Of a stretch of 64,000 nucleotides of DNA, positions 25,674 through 33,612 are shown piece by piece. The position numbers and the translations under genes are program-made. The notes beneath the pieces were generated by a model. That model worked only from the letters and a program-made list of their open reading frames with translations. It ran no database searches and was not told the origin of the DNA. This DNA comes from UBA1757 sp963617485 (GTDB taxonomy: Bacteria > Bacteroidota > Bacteroidia > Bacteroidales > UBA1402), in NCBI GenBank assembly GCA_963617485.1, contig CAVEPA010000010.1, positions 1 to 64,000 on the forward strand, given 5' to 3'. Every line of letters starts with the position of its first letter. Within the stretch, counting starts at the first letter, position 1.

Positions 25674-26209
25674 AAATTGTCGATGTGAATCTCGAAGTAG
25701 GCCTGCGGATGCGCGCATACGGGGCAGACTTCGGGAGCCTTTTCGCCCACCACGATATGGCCGCAGTTGCGGCATTCCCACACCTTCACCTCGCTGCGGG
25801 CAAAGACTTCCTGCGCCTCAAGGTTGTGCAGCAGGGCACGGTAGCGTTCTTCGTGACGTTTCTCGATAGCGGCCACCAAACGGAACTTGCGGGCCAGTTC
25901 GGGGAAGCCTTCGGCCTCGGCTGTCTGGGCAAAGCCAGCGTACATATCGGTCCATTCGTAGTTTTCGCCATCGGCGGCAGCGGCCAGATTCTGAGCCGTC
26001 GAGCCAATGCCCTCCAGCTCCTTGAACCACATTTTGGCGTGTTCCTTTTCGTTGTCGGCCGTCTGAGTAAAGATGGCAGCCATCTGTTCAAAGCCTTCCT
26101 TCTTGGCTTTGGAAGCGAAATAAGTGTACTTGTTGCGTGCCTGCGATTCGCCTGCGAAGGCTTCCAGCAGATTTTTCTCGGTTTGTGTACCGGCATACTT
26201 GTTTGCCAT
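25670..26209 (-). CDS. rbr: Rubrerythrin
   Basis: A 179-residue peroxide-scavenging protein typical of anaerobes. The N-terminal four-helix diiron domain has the Glu/His ligands in EAFAGESQARNKYTYFA, DNEKEHAK and AIEKRHEERY. The C-terminal rubredoxin domain binds one iron through CRNCG and CPVC. It reduces hydrogen peroxide in the cytoplasm. The 3' end overlaps the convergent GH31 gene by four bases. Confidence 0.97.
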   Translation of the reverse strand: MANKYAGTQTEKNLLEAFAGESQARNKYTYFASKAKKEGFEQMAAIFTQTADNEKEHAKMWFKELEGIGSTAQNLAAAADGENYEWTDMYAGFAQTAEAEGFPELARKFRLVAAIEKRHEERYRALLHNLEAQEVFARSEVKVWECRNCGHIVVGEKAPEVCPVCAHPQAYFEIHIDNF

Positions 26210-26270
26210 AGTTGTAAGGTTTATTAGGTTAATACTGCTTGCCGCATCTTTTTCGCAAAGCCGGCGGGGA

Positions 26271-26296
26271 CAAATATATAAAATTCTTTATATTTG
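26271..26296. promoter_or_regulatory. Back-to-back promoters of rubrerythrin and hydrolase genes
   Basis: Minus-strand TATATTTG (26278-26271) points to rbr. Plus-strand TATATTTG (26289-26296) points to the hydrolase gene. The identical elements lie 10 bases apart in an AT-rich stretch. Confidence 0.65.
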
Positions 26297-26316
26297 CCAT
26301 TTCTAAATGGATCTCT

Positions 26317-27480
26317 ATGCGAAATATTTCTATTGCATTGGCTATCATCCTGAGTTTCACAGCATTCTCTGGTGTAGCAGAGAAAAAAGCCGACAAACGT
26401 TCGGCTTGGGAATTCGACCGAGATATGCCCTGCTACATCGATGAATTGGTGCAGGAACTCAGCTATCCTTTGGCTTGGGAAAACGTTGAAGGCATGGATT
26501 TCGATACTTGGAAACAGACCGCGCGCGCCAAGGTGTTCGAATGTATGCTGCCTCCCATCAAACGTGCCGACAGCTGGGAGCTCGAAGTAGTGGACGAAAT
26601 GCAGTACGAAGGATACAAGGCTCAGAAGATACGCTTCAATATCAACGCCTACGCCCGCATGACGGCCTATCTGCTGATACCCGACGGCGAAGGGCCCTTC
26701 CCGGCCATCAACGCGCTGCACGACCATGGCGGACATCTTTTTATAGGCAAGGAAAAAATGATACGGCCTTTCCACGAAGATTCGGTGGTGATGGACGATG
26801 CCGACCGCTGGGCCGACAATATCTACGAAGGACAATATTTCGGCAACTTTCTGGCCAGCAACGGCTACGTGGTGCTCTCGACCGATGCCCAGCTGTGGGG
26901 CGAGCGCGGACGGCGCGAAGGTGTGAGCCGCTCCAGTTACGACCTGATTGCCGGCAACATGATGATGATAGGCCGCAACCTTTCGGCCGACATGACCTAC
27001 GACGACATCTACTGCACCGAACTGTTGGCCAGCCTGCCTCAGGTGGACAGCAGCAGGATAGGCTGTGTGGGCTGCTCCATGGGCGGTTACCGTGCCTGGA
27101 TGCTCTCGGCCTTGAGCGACCGCATCGCCGCCGGCGCCTCGGTTTGTTGGATGAGCACCACCGCCTCGATGTTCTACCGTACTGTGGCACGCTCGCAAAA
27201 CGGCGGATTTGCCAACACCATTCCAGGGCTGCGCCTCTACTTGGACTATCCGCATATCGCCTCGCTGGCCTGTCCCAAGGATATGCTCTTTATCAACGGC
27301 GACAGCGACAAGCTTTTCCCGCTCGATGGCGTGAACGATGCTTTTGCCACGCTGCAAAGTGTCTGGAAAAGCCAACAGGCTGAGAGTCACCTCAGTTGCG
27401 AGATTTGGCCTATTCCCCATTCCTGTGGCAAAGCCGTACAGCAACGCTGTCTGGAATTTTTCGACAAAGCACTGAAATAA
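26317..27480 (+). CDS. Secreted alpha/beta hydrolase (dienelactone hydrolase/acetyl-esterase-like)
   Basis: About 387 residues from ATG 26317, chosen because signal peptide MRNISIALAIILSFTAFSGV starts there; the longer frame runs into the promoter. The alpha/beta hydrolase fold shows LHDHGGH (oxyanion region), the nucleophile elbow GCSMGGYRAW with catalytic Ser near residue 250, the Asp in FINGDSDKLFPLDG and a late His in PIPHSCGK. The closest families I recognise are abhydrolase/acetyl xylan esterase-like proteins. It may deacetylate plant glycans in the periplasm beside the GH2/GH31 genes; the substrate is inferred. Confidence 0.78.
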   Translation: MRNISIALAIILSFTAFSGVAEKKADKRSAWEFDRDMPCYIDELVQELSYPLAWENVEGMDFDTWKQTARAKVFECMLPPIKRADSWELEVVDEMQYEGYKAQKIRFNINAYARMTAYLLIPDGEGPFPAINALHDHGGHLFIGKEKMIRPFHEDSVVMDDADRWADNIYEGQYFGNFLASNGYVVLSTDAQLWGERGRREGVSRSSYDLIAGNMMMIGRNLSADMTYDDIYCTELLASLPQVDSSRIGCVGCSMGGYRAWMLSALSDRIAAGASVCWMSTTASMFYRTVARSQNGGFANTIPGLRLYLDYPHIASLACPKDMLFINGDSDKLFPLDGVNDAFATLQSVWKSQQAESHLSCEIWPIPHSCGKAVQQRCLEFFDKALK

Positions 27481-27510
27481 TTGCCGTTAACGCAAAAATC
27501 ACTACATTTG
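27480..27510 (+). promoter_or_regulatory. Promoter of the nitroreductase gene
   Basis: ATTG at 27480-27483 and TACATTTG at 27503-27510 with a 19-base spacer, a very good Bacteroidetes promoter. The leader to the ATG at 27551 is about 37 bases. Confidence 0.8.
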
Positions 27511-27550
27511 CCGCTGTTTCACCATTTTATCTGATACAAGACTACTGACT

Positions 27551-28171
27551 ATGAAGACCAACAAGATTCTTATCGGTTTACTGATTATGGCCGCTTCAAC
27601 TTTACTTACTGGTTGCAACTCCAAGTCTACGCCAGTTATCGATGCCATTATGGCACGACGTTCCGTACGTTACTATCAAGACAAACCCGTCAGCCGCGAC
27701 ATTCTGATGAAGATTGCCCAATGCGGCATCAATGCGCCCAACGCCATGAACAAGCAAGAATGGGAAGTGCGCATTATCGACAGCCAAGACTACTTGAACG
27801 AACTGACGACGGTACTGCAAGAAAATTCACCCATGCCCATGCCTACAGACGATCCGCGTTTTCGCAACGCCTTCCGCAACGCATCTGCTGTGTACGCCAT
27901 TGCTTGTCCTCCCGGCAGCATGACTTATATCAACGTGGGATTGATGAGCGAGAACATCTGTCTGGCCGCTCAGGAATTGGGCCTGGGCAGTTGCATTTTG
28001 GGCGGTCCGGTAGCGGCACTCAAGAGCTGCGAGCAAGGCCAGGCCCACATCAAGGACTTCGGGTTCAGTGATGGTTACGACCTCTGCCTGATGGTGGCTG
28101 TGGGTTATCCCGATGAGCAGCCTGCCGCCAAGCCCCGCGACATCAACAAAGTTCAGTTTATCGACAAATAG
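27551..28171 (+). CDS. Nitroreductase family lipoprotein
   Basis: A 206-residue protein with lipoprotein signal MKTNKILIGLLIMAASTLLTGC, followed directly by a nitroreductase domain (IMARRSVRYYQDKPVSRD, CGINAPNAMNKQEWEVRII, then GLGSCILGGP). These flavoproteins reduce nitro or quinone-like substrates with NAD(P)H and are usually cytoplasmic. A lipid anchor would place this one on the periplasmic side, where an electron donor other than NAD(P)H would be needed. The CDP-alcohol phosphotransferase gene follows after 20 bases. Confidence 0.88.
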   Translation: MKTNKILIGLLIMAASTLLTGCNSKSTPVIDAIMARRSVRYYQDKPVSRDILMKIAQCGINAPNAMNKQEWEVRIIDSQDYLNELTTVLQENSPMPMPTDDPRFRNAFRNASAVYAIACPPGSMTYINVGLMSENICLAAQELGLGSCILGGPVAALKSCEQGQAHIKDFGFSDGYDLCLMVAVGYPDEQPAAKPRDINKVQFIDK

Positions 28172-28191
28172 CAATCTTTCAGCCATATTTT

Positions 28192-28893
28192 ATGGATATC
28201 ATACAATCCACACGCATCCAAACCTCTTTGTTAAATGGCGTCGAAAAGAGGGCCCTGGTTTGGATGGCCCAAAGGATGCCCCGCTGGGTCAACTCCGATA
28301 TCATGTCGTTCGTCGGTTTTTTGGGTGCCTGCCTTATCTGCGCCGGTTTCATTTTGTCTAATGTGCATATCGGCTACCTTTGGCTGGCTTCTTTCGGTCT
28401 GGTAGTGAACTGGTTCGGTGATTCGCTCGACGGCACCATCGCCCGTGTGCGCAATGCCCAGCGTCCCATTTACGGCTACTATCTCGACCATATCCTCGAT
28501 GGCATTAACGAAGCGCTGATGTTTATCGGTGCCGGCTTGACGCCATTCGTTCACAACTTTGGCCTGGCTATGCTGGCCTACGTTTTTTACCTGCTTCTAA
28601 CGCTGAATGTCAGCATCAACGCCCACCTGAGAAGCGAGTTCAAGCTCACCTATATGAAACTGGGACCCACGGAGTTCCGCGTCATCATGATACTGCTGAA
28701 CACCATACTGTTTTTCTCGCAAGGCCTCCAGAGCATCGACAGCCATTTCACGCTGATGGGGCAGGAGCTGCACTTCGGCTTCCTCGATTTCGGTGCCGTT
28801 GGCATCATCCTGGTGCTTGGCTTGATGTTCTTTGCTGACGTTATCCGTGACATCAAGTATTACAACCGCATAGACCCGCCCAAACAACACTGA
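28192..28893 (+). CDS. CDP-alcohol phosphatidyltransferase family protein
   Basis: A 233-residue membrane protein with about five or six hydrophobic segments. The catalytic motif D-x2-D-G-x2-A-R-x8-G-x3-D-x3-D is complete in DSLDGTIARV...GYYLDHILD at about residues 76-102. The family moves a phosphoalcohol from CDP onto an acceptor in phospholipid synthesis. One base separates it from the cardiolipin synthase gene, so the two act together in membrane lipid production. The exact product cannot be read. Confidence 0.92.
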   Translation: MDIIQSTRIQTSLLNGVEKRALVWMAQRMPRWVNSDIMSFVGFLGACLICAGFILSNVHIGYLWLASFGLVVNWFGDSLDGTIARVRNAQRPIYGYYLDHILDGINEALMFIGAGLTPFVHNFGLAMLAYVFYLLLTLNVSINAHLRSEFKLTYMKLGPTEFRVIMILLNTILFFSQGLQSIDSHFTLMGQELHFGFLDFGAVGIILVLGLMFFADVIRDIKYYNRIDPPKQH

Positions 28894-28894
28894 G

Positions 28895-30301
28895 ATGTCC
28901 ATCTGGCTGAACCTTATCCTGCTATTCCTGATTATCGGCACCATTGTGGTTGTCATCACCGACAATCAACATCCTTTCAAGACCCTTGCCTGGCTGCTGG
29001 TGCTGATATTCCTGCCTGTCGTGGGACTGGTGCTGTATTTCTTTTTCGGTATCGACAAACGTAGCCGCCGCTTGGTGGCCGATGCCGACCTATTCGACTA
29101 CAAGACCAACCTCAAACTTATCGAAAACTCGATAGTATCGCCCGAGCAAAGGCCTCAGGACAGGGACCTTATCCATTTGCTGCTGTTCTCCAACCACGCA
29201 CATGCCCTGCGGGGCAACGCCGTGAAGCCCTATTTCGATTTCGACGCTTTCTTCGAAGATATGCTGGCCGACATCGAGCAAGCCACCGACCATATCCACA
29301 TCCAGTTCTTCAAGATAGAAGACGATGCCTATGGGCTGCGGCTGGAAAAGGCTTTGCTGCGCAAGGTGCAGCAAGGTGTCAAGGTGCGCATCCAGTACGA
29401 TGCAGCGGTGAATGTCTCGCGCCGGCTGTTCTTTCACCGCTTGCGCAAAGAGGGCATGGATGTGGATGCTTTTCTGAAAATAATCATTCCTTTTATCAGT
29501 TCCGACACCAACTACCGCAACCACCGCAAGAATGTCATCATCGACGGCAAGGTGGGTTACACGGGCGGTATGAACATTGCGGAACGTTACGCCAAGGGCG
29601 TGCACGGCGGGCCCTGGCGCGACACGCACGTGCGCATCCAGGGCCCCGCCGTGCAGGAAATGCAGACGGCCTTTCTAGTAGACTGGGAGTTTTCGCGCAA
29701 AGAGCATCTGAACGAGCCGCGCTATTTTCCGCCCATCCAGCCTGCGGGCGACACCACCGTACAAATCGCTACCTCGGGTCCTATGGACGAATATCGTGTG
29801 AACATGCTGGCTGTGGCCCAAATGATTAACCAAGCCCGTAACTACATTTACTTACAAAGTCCTTACTTCATTCCCACCGAGCCCTTGGTAATGGCGCTCC
29901 GCAGTGCCGCCCTCCGGGGAGTGGACGTTCGGCTGATGATACCCTACCGGGGTGACAACGGCATCGTGGTGCCGCTGGCCTCGCGCTCGTATGTGAGCGG
30001 TGTGATGAAAGCCGGCGTTAAAGTGTATTTCTGGCGCAAGGGCTACCTTCATTCCAAAGCCGTCGTGGCCGACGATCAGGTCTGCACCATCGGCTCCACC
30101 AATATGGACATTCGTTCTTACGAACAAGATTTCGAAATCAACGCCTACATCTACGACCCAGATATTGCCGTTTGCTGCCGCAATCAGTTTCTGCTCGACC
30201 AGGAGAATTGCAATCTAGCCCAGCTGGACAAATGGATCAAGCGGCCCTTCTACAAACGCTTTATAGAATCTTTGGCCCGTCTGCTCTCGCCCTTGCTCTA
30301 G
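28895..30301 (+). CDS. cls: Cardiolipin synthase (phospholipase D type)
   Basis: A 468-residue protein. Two N-terminal membrane segments (residues about 3-25 and 35-52) are followed by two PLD domains with HKD motifs at HRKNVIIDGKVGYTGGMN and LHSKAVVADDQVCTIGSTNMD. The first reads HRK rather than HxK spacing within NHRKNVIIDG, as in many Cls proteins. It joins two phosphatidylglycerols (or PG and PE) into cardiolipin at the inner membrane. The open frame follows the preceding lipid gene with a one-base gap. Confidence 0.95.
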   Translation: MSIWLNLILLFLIIGTIVVVITDNQHPFKTLAWLLVLIFLPVVGLVLYFFFGIDKRSRRLVADADLFDYKTNLKLIENSIVSPEQRPQDRDLIHLLLFSNHAHALRGNAVKPYFDFDAFFEDMLADIEQATDHIHIQFFKIEDDAYGLRLEKALLRKVQQGVKVRIQYDAAVNVSRRLFFHRLRKEGMDVDAFLKIIIPFISSDTNYRNHRKNVIIDGKVGYTGGMNIAERYAKGVHGGPWRDTHVRIQGPAVQEMQTAFLVDWEFSRKEHLNEPRYFPPIQPAGDTTVQIATSGPMDEYRVNMLAVAQMINQARNYIYLQSPYFIPTEPLVMALRSAALRGVDVRLMIPYRGDNGIVVPLASRSYVSGVMKAGVKVYFWRKGYLHSKAVVADDQVCTIGSTNMDIRSYEQDFEINAYIYDPDIAVCCRNQFLLDQENCNLAQLDKWIKRPFYKRFIESLARLLSPLL

Positions 30302-30362
30302 CTTCGCGAAGGTCTGCCAAGACTTGTCAACAACAATATCACAATCTTATAATAAACATATT

Positions 30363-31055
30363 ATGGACAAGAAAGTTCTCTCAAGCCTTATTTTGGGGCT
30401 TTCGGTAGTAGCGCTCGGCGCTTTTATCTACGCTGGCATTGTAAAGGTGGTGAACAAAGACCGCCAAGTGGTAGTACGTGGTCTGGCCGAACGCGAAGTG
30501 ATGGCCGACAAGGTTACTTGGCCGCTGGTTTTCAAGATTACCGGCAACGACCTGACCGAGGTCTACACCCAAATCAACAGCAAGAACAGCACAGTGGTGA
30601 AGTTCCTCACCGACAACGGCATCCGTTCCAATGAAATATCTGTCAATACGCCAGCCATTTACGACCGCGACGCGCAATCGTACCGCAGCGAAGCCGCCTT
30701 CCGCTACACCATGACGCAGGTGGTCATTGTCAGCAGCAGCAATGTTGCCAGAGTTGTTGAACTTATGCAAAAGCAGACCGAACTTATCCGCCTGGGCATC
30801 ACGCTGAGCGAAGACTACTCCTACCACACCGAGTTTGAATACACCTCGCTCAACGACATCAAACCCGAGATGATAGCTCAAGCCACCAGCAACGCCCGCG
30901 AAGCAGCCGCCAAGTTCGCCGAAGATTCGCAAAGTTCAGTGGGTCGCATCAAGTCGGCCACGCAAGGTCAGTTCAGCATCAGCAACCGCGATGCCTACAC
31001 GCCCTGGATTAAGAACGTGCGCGTAGTGACCACCGTCACCTATTCATTGGATTAG
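30363..31055 (+). CDS. SIMPL domain protein (membrane-anchored)
   Basis: About 230 residues from ATG 30363, with an N-terminal hydrophobic anchor (residues 5-25, LSSLILGLSVVALGAFIYAG). The SIMPL/DUF541 domain follows: VVVRGLAEREVMADKVTWPL, a middle helical part and QATSNAREAAAKFAEDSQSS. These proteins form oligomers in the periplasm and have no settled role. The 61-base gap before it lacks a TAnnTTTG promoter, so read-through from cls is likely. A second SIMPL gene lies at 35078. Confidence 0.87.
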   Translation: MDKKVLSSLILGLSVVALGAFIYAGIVKVVNKDRQVVVRGLAEREVMADKVTWPLVFKITGNDLTEVYTQINSKNSTVVKFLTDNGIRSNEISVNTPAIYDRDAQSYRSEAAFRYTMTQVVIVSSSNVARVVELMQKQTELIRLGITLSEDYSYHTEFEYTSLNDIKPEMIAQATSNAREAAAKFAEDSQSSVGRIKSATQGQFSISNRDAYTPWIKNVRVVTTVTYSLD

Positions 31056-31771
31056 TATTTAAACTTATCTCCCAGCCTGTCACAGAGTTCGCGCATGCCC
31101 TCTGTGGCAGGTTTTTTGATGACTTGCACCCGGGCATCGCGCAGTTCGGTACCGGCAGGGTCGATAATATATATAGGTGTCGTGGGGCGTGCGTAGCGAT
31201 AAAGTCCGGCCGCTGGGTACACCTGCAAGGATGTGCCGACAATAACCAGCATATCGGCCTGTTCCACTAGCGAGATGGCCTCGTCCATCTTGGGCACCGC
31301 CTCACCGAAGAAGACGATGTGCGGCCGCAGTTGCGAACCGTTGGGAGCCTTGTCGCCCAAAACCACATGGCCATAGCCGATGTCTTGAACCAGTTCTTCG
31401 CTGTACAGGTCGAAGGCGTTGCAGCTGTTCTCGGGCCGCACCTTGGTAAGCTCGCCATGCAGATGCAACACGTGGCTACTGCCGGCTCGCTCGTGAAGGT
31501 TGTCGACATTCTGCGTCACCACATCTACCCGGTAACGCTGCTCCAGTGCTGCTATGAGCCGGTGCGCCAAGTTGGGCTGGCTTGCAGCCAGCCCGTCACG
31601 ACGGACATTGTAAAAATCCAGCACCAGACCCGGATTGCTCTCCCATCCTTCGATAGAGGCTACCACCATGGGATCGTAATTGTCCCACAGACCGCCGTTA
31701 TCGCGGAAGGTTTGCAGGCCGCTTTCGGCGCTCACGCCAGCGCCAGTTAAAAATACTATTCGCTTGGACAT
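31052..31771 (-). CDS. NAD-dependent protein deacylase, sirtuin without zinc cysteines
   Basis: About 239 residues from ATG 31771 (MSKRIVFLTGAGVSAESGLQ); an upstream frame to 31867 adds 32 unlikely residues. NAD motifs GAGVSAESGL, TQNVDNLHERAG and the catalytic His in LHLHGEL are intact. FYNVRR near residue 56 has the Tyr-x-x-Arg pair that binds acidic acyl groups in class III sirtuins, so desuccinylase activity is likely. The usual four zinc Cys are absent; only one Cys lies in that region. The 3' end overlaps the convergent SIMPL gene by four bases. Confidence 0.93.
   Translation of the reverse strand: MSKRIVFLTGAGVSAESGLQTFRDNGGLWDNYDPMVVASIEGWESNPGLVLDFYNVRRDGLAASQPNLAHRLIAALEQRYRVDVVTQNVDNLHERAGSSHVLHLHGELTKVRPENSCNAFDLYSEELVQDIGYGHVVLGDKAPNGSQLRPHIVFFGEAVPKMDEAISLVEQADMLVIVGTSLQVYPAAGLYRYARPTTPIYIIDPAGTELRDARVQVIKKPATEGMRELCDRLGDKFKY
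31574..31594. repeat. Perfect hairpin inside the sirtuin gene
   Basis: Nine-base arms (31574-31582 and 31586-31594) around a TGC loop, GC-rich, in codons for a loop region just after the FYNVRR motif. It belongs to a set of similar intragenic hairpins in this window. Confidence 0.75.
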
Positions 31772-31818
31772 TGTTTTGTGTTTGCTGCGCGAAGTTCTCC
31801 GCGGGTTACTTAGTGAGG

Positions 31819-31826
31819 CAAAATTA
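31819..31826 (-). promoter_or_regulatory. Promoter -7 element of the sirtuin gene
   Basis: The minus strand reads TAATTTTG. The leader to the ATG at 31771 would be about 44 bases. A second minus-strand match (TATTTTTG) lies at 31923-31930 and may be an alternative start. Confidence 0.55.
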
Positions 31827-31953
31827 CATTTTTCCAGATTACTTGGTATTTTGGAGAATAGTATCATCAGGGTTTTAACATATGGTGTAAAAGACTATTT
31901 CCCAGACACTTAATCGCTGCCGCAAAAATATTATCAAAATTTTGGCATTTTAT

Positions 31954-31985
31954 TTTGGTTTATAATATAAACTACTTTACATTTG
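31954..31985 (+). promoter_or_regulatory. Promoter of the membrane protein/winged-helix pair
   Basis: TTTG at 31954-31957 and TACATTTG at 31978-31985 with a 20-base spacer, a near-ideal match. The leader to the ATG at 32045 is about 55 bases. The 273-base gap between the sirtuin and this gene holds only promoters and AT-rich sequence. Confidence 0.82.
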
Positions 31986-32044
31986 CATCGTCTAACCAAG
32001 ATACAAGAAACCAATAATACTACTAACGTTCAAATCTATTTACG

Positions 32045-32611
32045 ATGGAAAAAGAACTCAGCCCTCTGGAAAGCCTGCAAGTTATCGGCAAGGCCATGTG
32101 CAACAGCCGCAATCTTATTCTCCGATCGAGCGGCACGCCTCTTATCGTTTGGGGTGCTTTGATGTTGCTGTTTACCGCTGTTATCTATTTCCTTAGCCGC
32201 GAAGGCGAAGCCCGCTGGAACATGTTATGGTTTGTCCTGCCCATTTTCGGCTACGGCATCTGCTTCCTTCTGAACAGAAAAACACCCAGCCCCGACAACC
32301 AGATAAGTAGCCTGCTAGGCGGCGTTTGGTCGGTGTTCGGCGCTTTTGCATTATTGATAACCCTACTGGCCATGTGTGTGGTCCCCTTTAACATTACGAT
32401 TTGCGTCATCATCCTCTTTGGTATGGCCGAAAGCATCAGCGGTGTCTTGCTGCGCAATTGGTTCATCATCATAGCAGGAATGGTTACCGCACTAGCAGGC
32501 TGTTACGTAGCCGCTCGCTTCAGGAGCGACCCCGCACAGGTACTTGTCTTTGGAGCAGCCGCTGTTGTGCTGCTGGCCACGGGCCTTTACCTCAAGATTA
32601 AAAAATACTGA
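32045..32611 (+). CDS. Multi-pass membrane protein of unknown function
   Basis: A 188-residue protein. A short soluble N-terminus (about 30 residues) is followed by five or six hydrophobic segments: WGALMLLFTAVIYFL, LWFVLPIFGYGICFLL, VFGAFALLITLLAMCVV, CVIILFGMAESI, WFIIIAGMVTALAGCYVAA and VLVFGAAAVVLLATGLYL. I do not recognise the family. Its stop is three bases before a small winged-helix regulator, a pairing seen elsewhere in Bacteroidetes in which the regulator probably controls the membrane protein. Confidence 0.75.
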   Translation: MEKELSPLESLQVIGKAMCNSRNLILRSSGTPLIVWGALMLLFTAVIYFLSREGEARWNMLWFVLPIFGYGICFLLNRKTPSPDNQISSLLGGVWSVFGAFALLITLLAMCVVPFNITICVIILFGMAESISGVLLRNWFIIIAGMVTALAGCYVAARFRSDPAQVLVFGAAAVVLLATGLYLKIKKY

Positions 32612-32614
32612 TGT

Positions 32615-32896
32615 ATGTTTCCAAAACTGGATCCACTCTTACATTCTGAATTACGCTTGGCTGTCATGTCCATACTCGTTGATGTCGATAAAGCGGATTT
32701 TGTCTATCTCAAAACGCAAACCGGTGCCACAGCAGGCAACCTCAGTGTCCAGATTGACAAGTTGGCAGAAGCCGGCTATATAGTGGTGGAGAAATCGTTC
32801 AAGGGCCGCAAGCCCTGTACCACCTGTCAAGCCTCTGAACAAGGCATAGCCGCCTTCCAAGCTTATGTTCAAGCACTCAAAGATTATATAAAATAG
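32615..32896 (+). CDS. Small winged-helix transcriptional regulator (MarR/HTH_34-like)
   Basis: A 93-residue protein made almost entirely of one winged-helix domain: LHSELRLAVMSIL (helix 1), FVYLKTQTGATAGNLSVQIDKLAEAGYI (recognition helix and wing start), VEKSFKGRKPCTTCQASEQG (wing) and a C-terminal dimer helix. It has the pattern of the PF13601-type regulators. An ATG four bases earlier is out of frame. It probably represses its own operon with the membrane protein upstream. Confidence 0.88.
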   Translation: MFPKLDPLLHSELRLAVMSILVDVDKADFVYLKTQTGATAGNLSVQIDKLAEAGYIVVEKSFKGRKPCTTCQASEQGIAAFQAYVQALKDYIK

Positions 32897-33008
32897 AACC
32901 CCAACCTTAAAATACTTTTGACAAACACACCATTGAGAACACACTAGAAACAATCTAAAAAAGAACCTTAGTCTAAACCGGGAAAACCGACCTTATTTCT
33001 AGTATCGT

Positions 33009-33046
33009 TAAAAACAGCAACGCCCGGCGCTTAATGCGCCGGGCGT
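33009..33046 (-). terminator. Terminator of the beta-barrel/lipoprotein operon
   Basis: An 11-base-pair perfect stem (33020-33030 with 33036-33046, loop TTAAT). On the minus strand it is followed within a few bases by a T-run (33014-33010), so it ends transcripts coming from 33080. The plus strand side has no T-run. Confidence 0.75.
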
Positions 33047-33079
33047 CCGCCATTTATAGCATTTAATTAAGATGCGATG

Positions 33080-33589
33080 CTATTTCTTCGAGTCGGCTAC
33101 CTTATCAAAGTTCAAGATAAAGCCCATAGACACCTTGATGTCGTTGATATCCATGGCTTTGGAATCGGTATTGATGTCTTCCAAAGGCAAGATAGCAGCC
33201 ACTTCCAAATCGGTAGTGGTAAGGCTGTTAACCGTGAAGTTGATACTGGAGTCATTGGTTTTGAAGACTTCGCCCAATTCGGGAGATATCACTTTAAGAC
33301 CAGTTTCAGTCTTGGCCCAAGTGAAATTCATAACAGAGTCTTCGGAAGCAGAAGCAAGCGTAGCGTTGCCATCGGCTTTCAACTCAAGGATAATATACTC
33401 ATCTCCCGTGTATTCGGTGGTATCCATCAGCAGCGGCTGATCGTTGAGATAGGTACCAAAGATAATGCGGTTGAGGTGCCATGAGCCTACAAGGGTTGCT
33501 TCTTCCTGCTTGTCGCAAGAAACCACCATCATAGAGACCACTGCCACAAAGGCAAATGCCTTGAACAAAGATGCAAATCTAGACTTCAT
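33080..33589 (-). CDS. Lipocalin-like lipoprotein
   Basis: A 169-residue protein with lipoprotein signal ending in MMVVSC (Cys about residue 25). The domain begins LVGSWHLNRIIFGTYLND and continues as a beta-rich fold (YIILELKADGNATL, NFTWAKTETGLKVIS), the pattern of lipocalin-like Bacteroidetes lipoproteins with a WxL strand start. The ligand is unknown. It follows the beta-barrel gene by 23 bases and is the last gene before the terminator. Confidence 0.7.
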   Translation of the reverse strand: MKSRFASLFKAFAFVAVVSMMVVSCDKQEEATLVGSWHLNRIIFGTYLNDQPLLMDTTEYTGDEYIILELKADGNATLASASEDSVMNFTWAKTETGLKVISPELGEVFKTNDSSINFTVNSLTTTDLEVAAILPLEDINTDSKAMDINDIKVSMGFILNFDKVADSKK

Positions 33590-33612
33590 AGCTGCAAGTA
33601 CTTGCGATTAGA

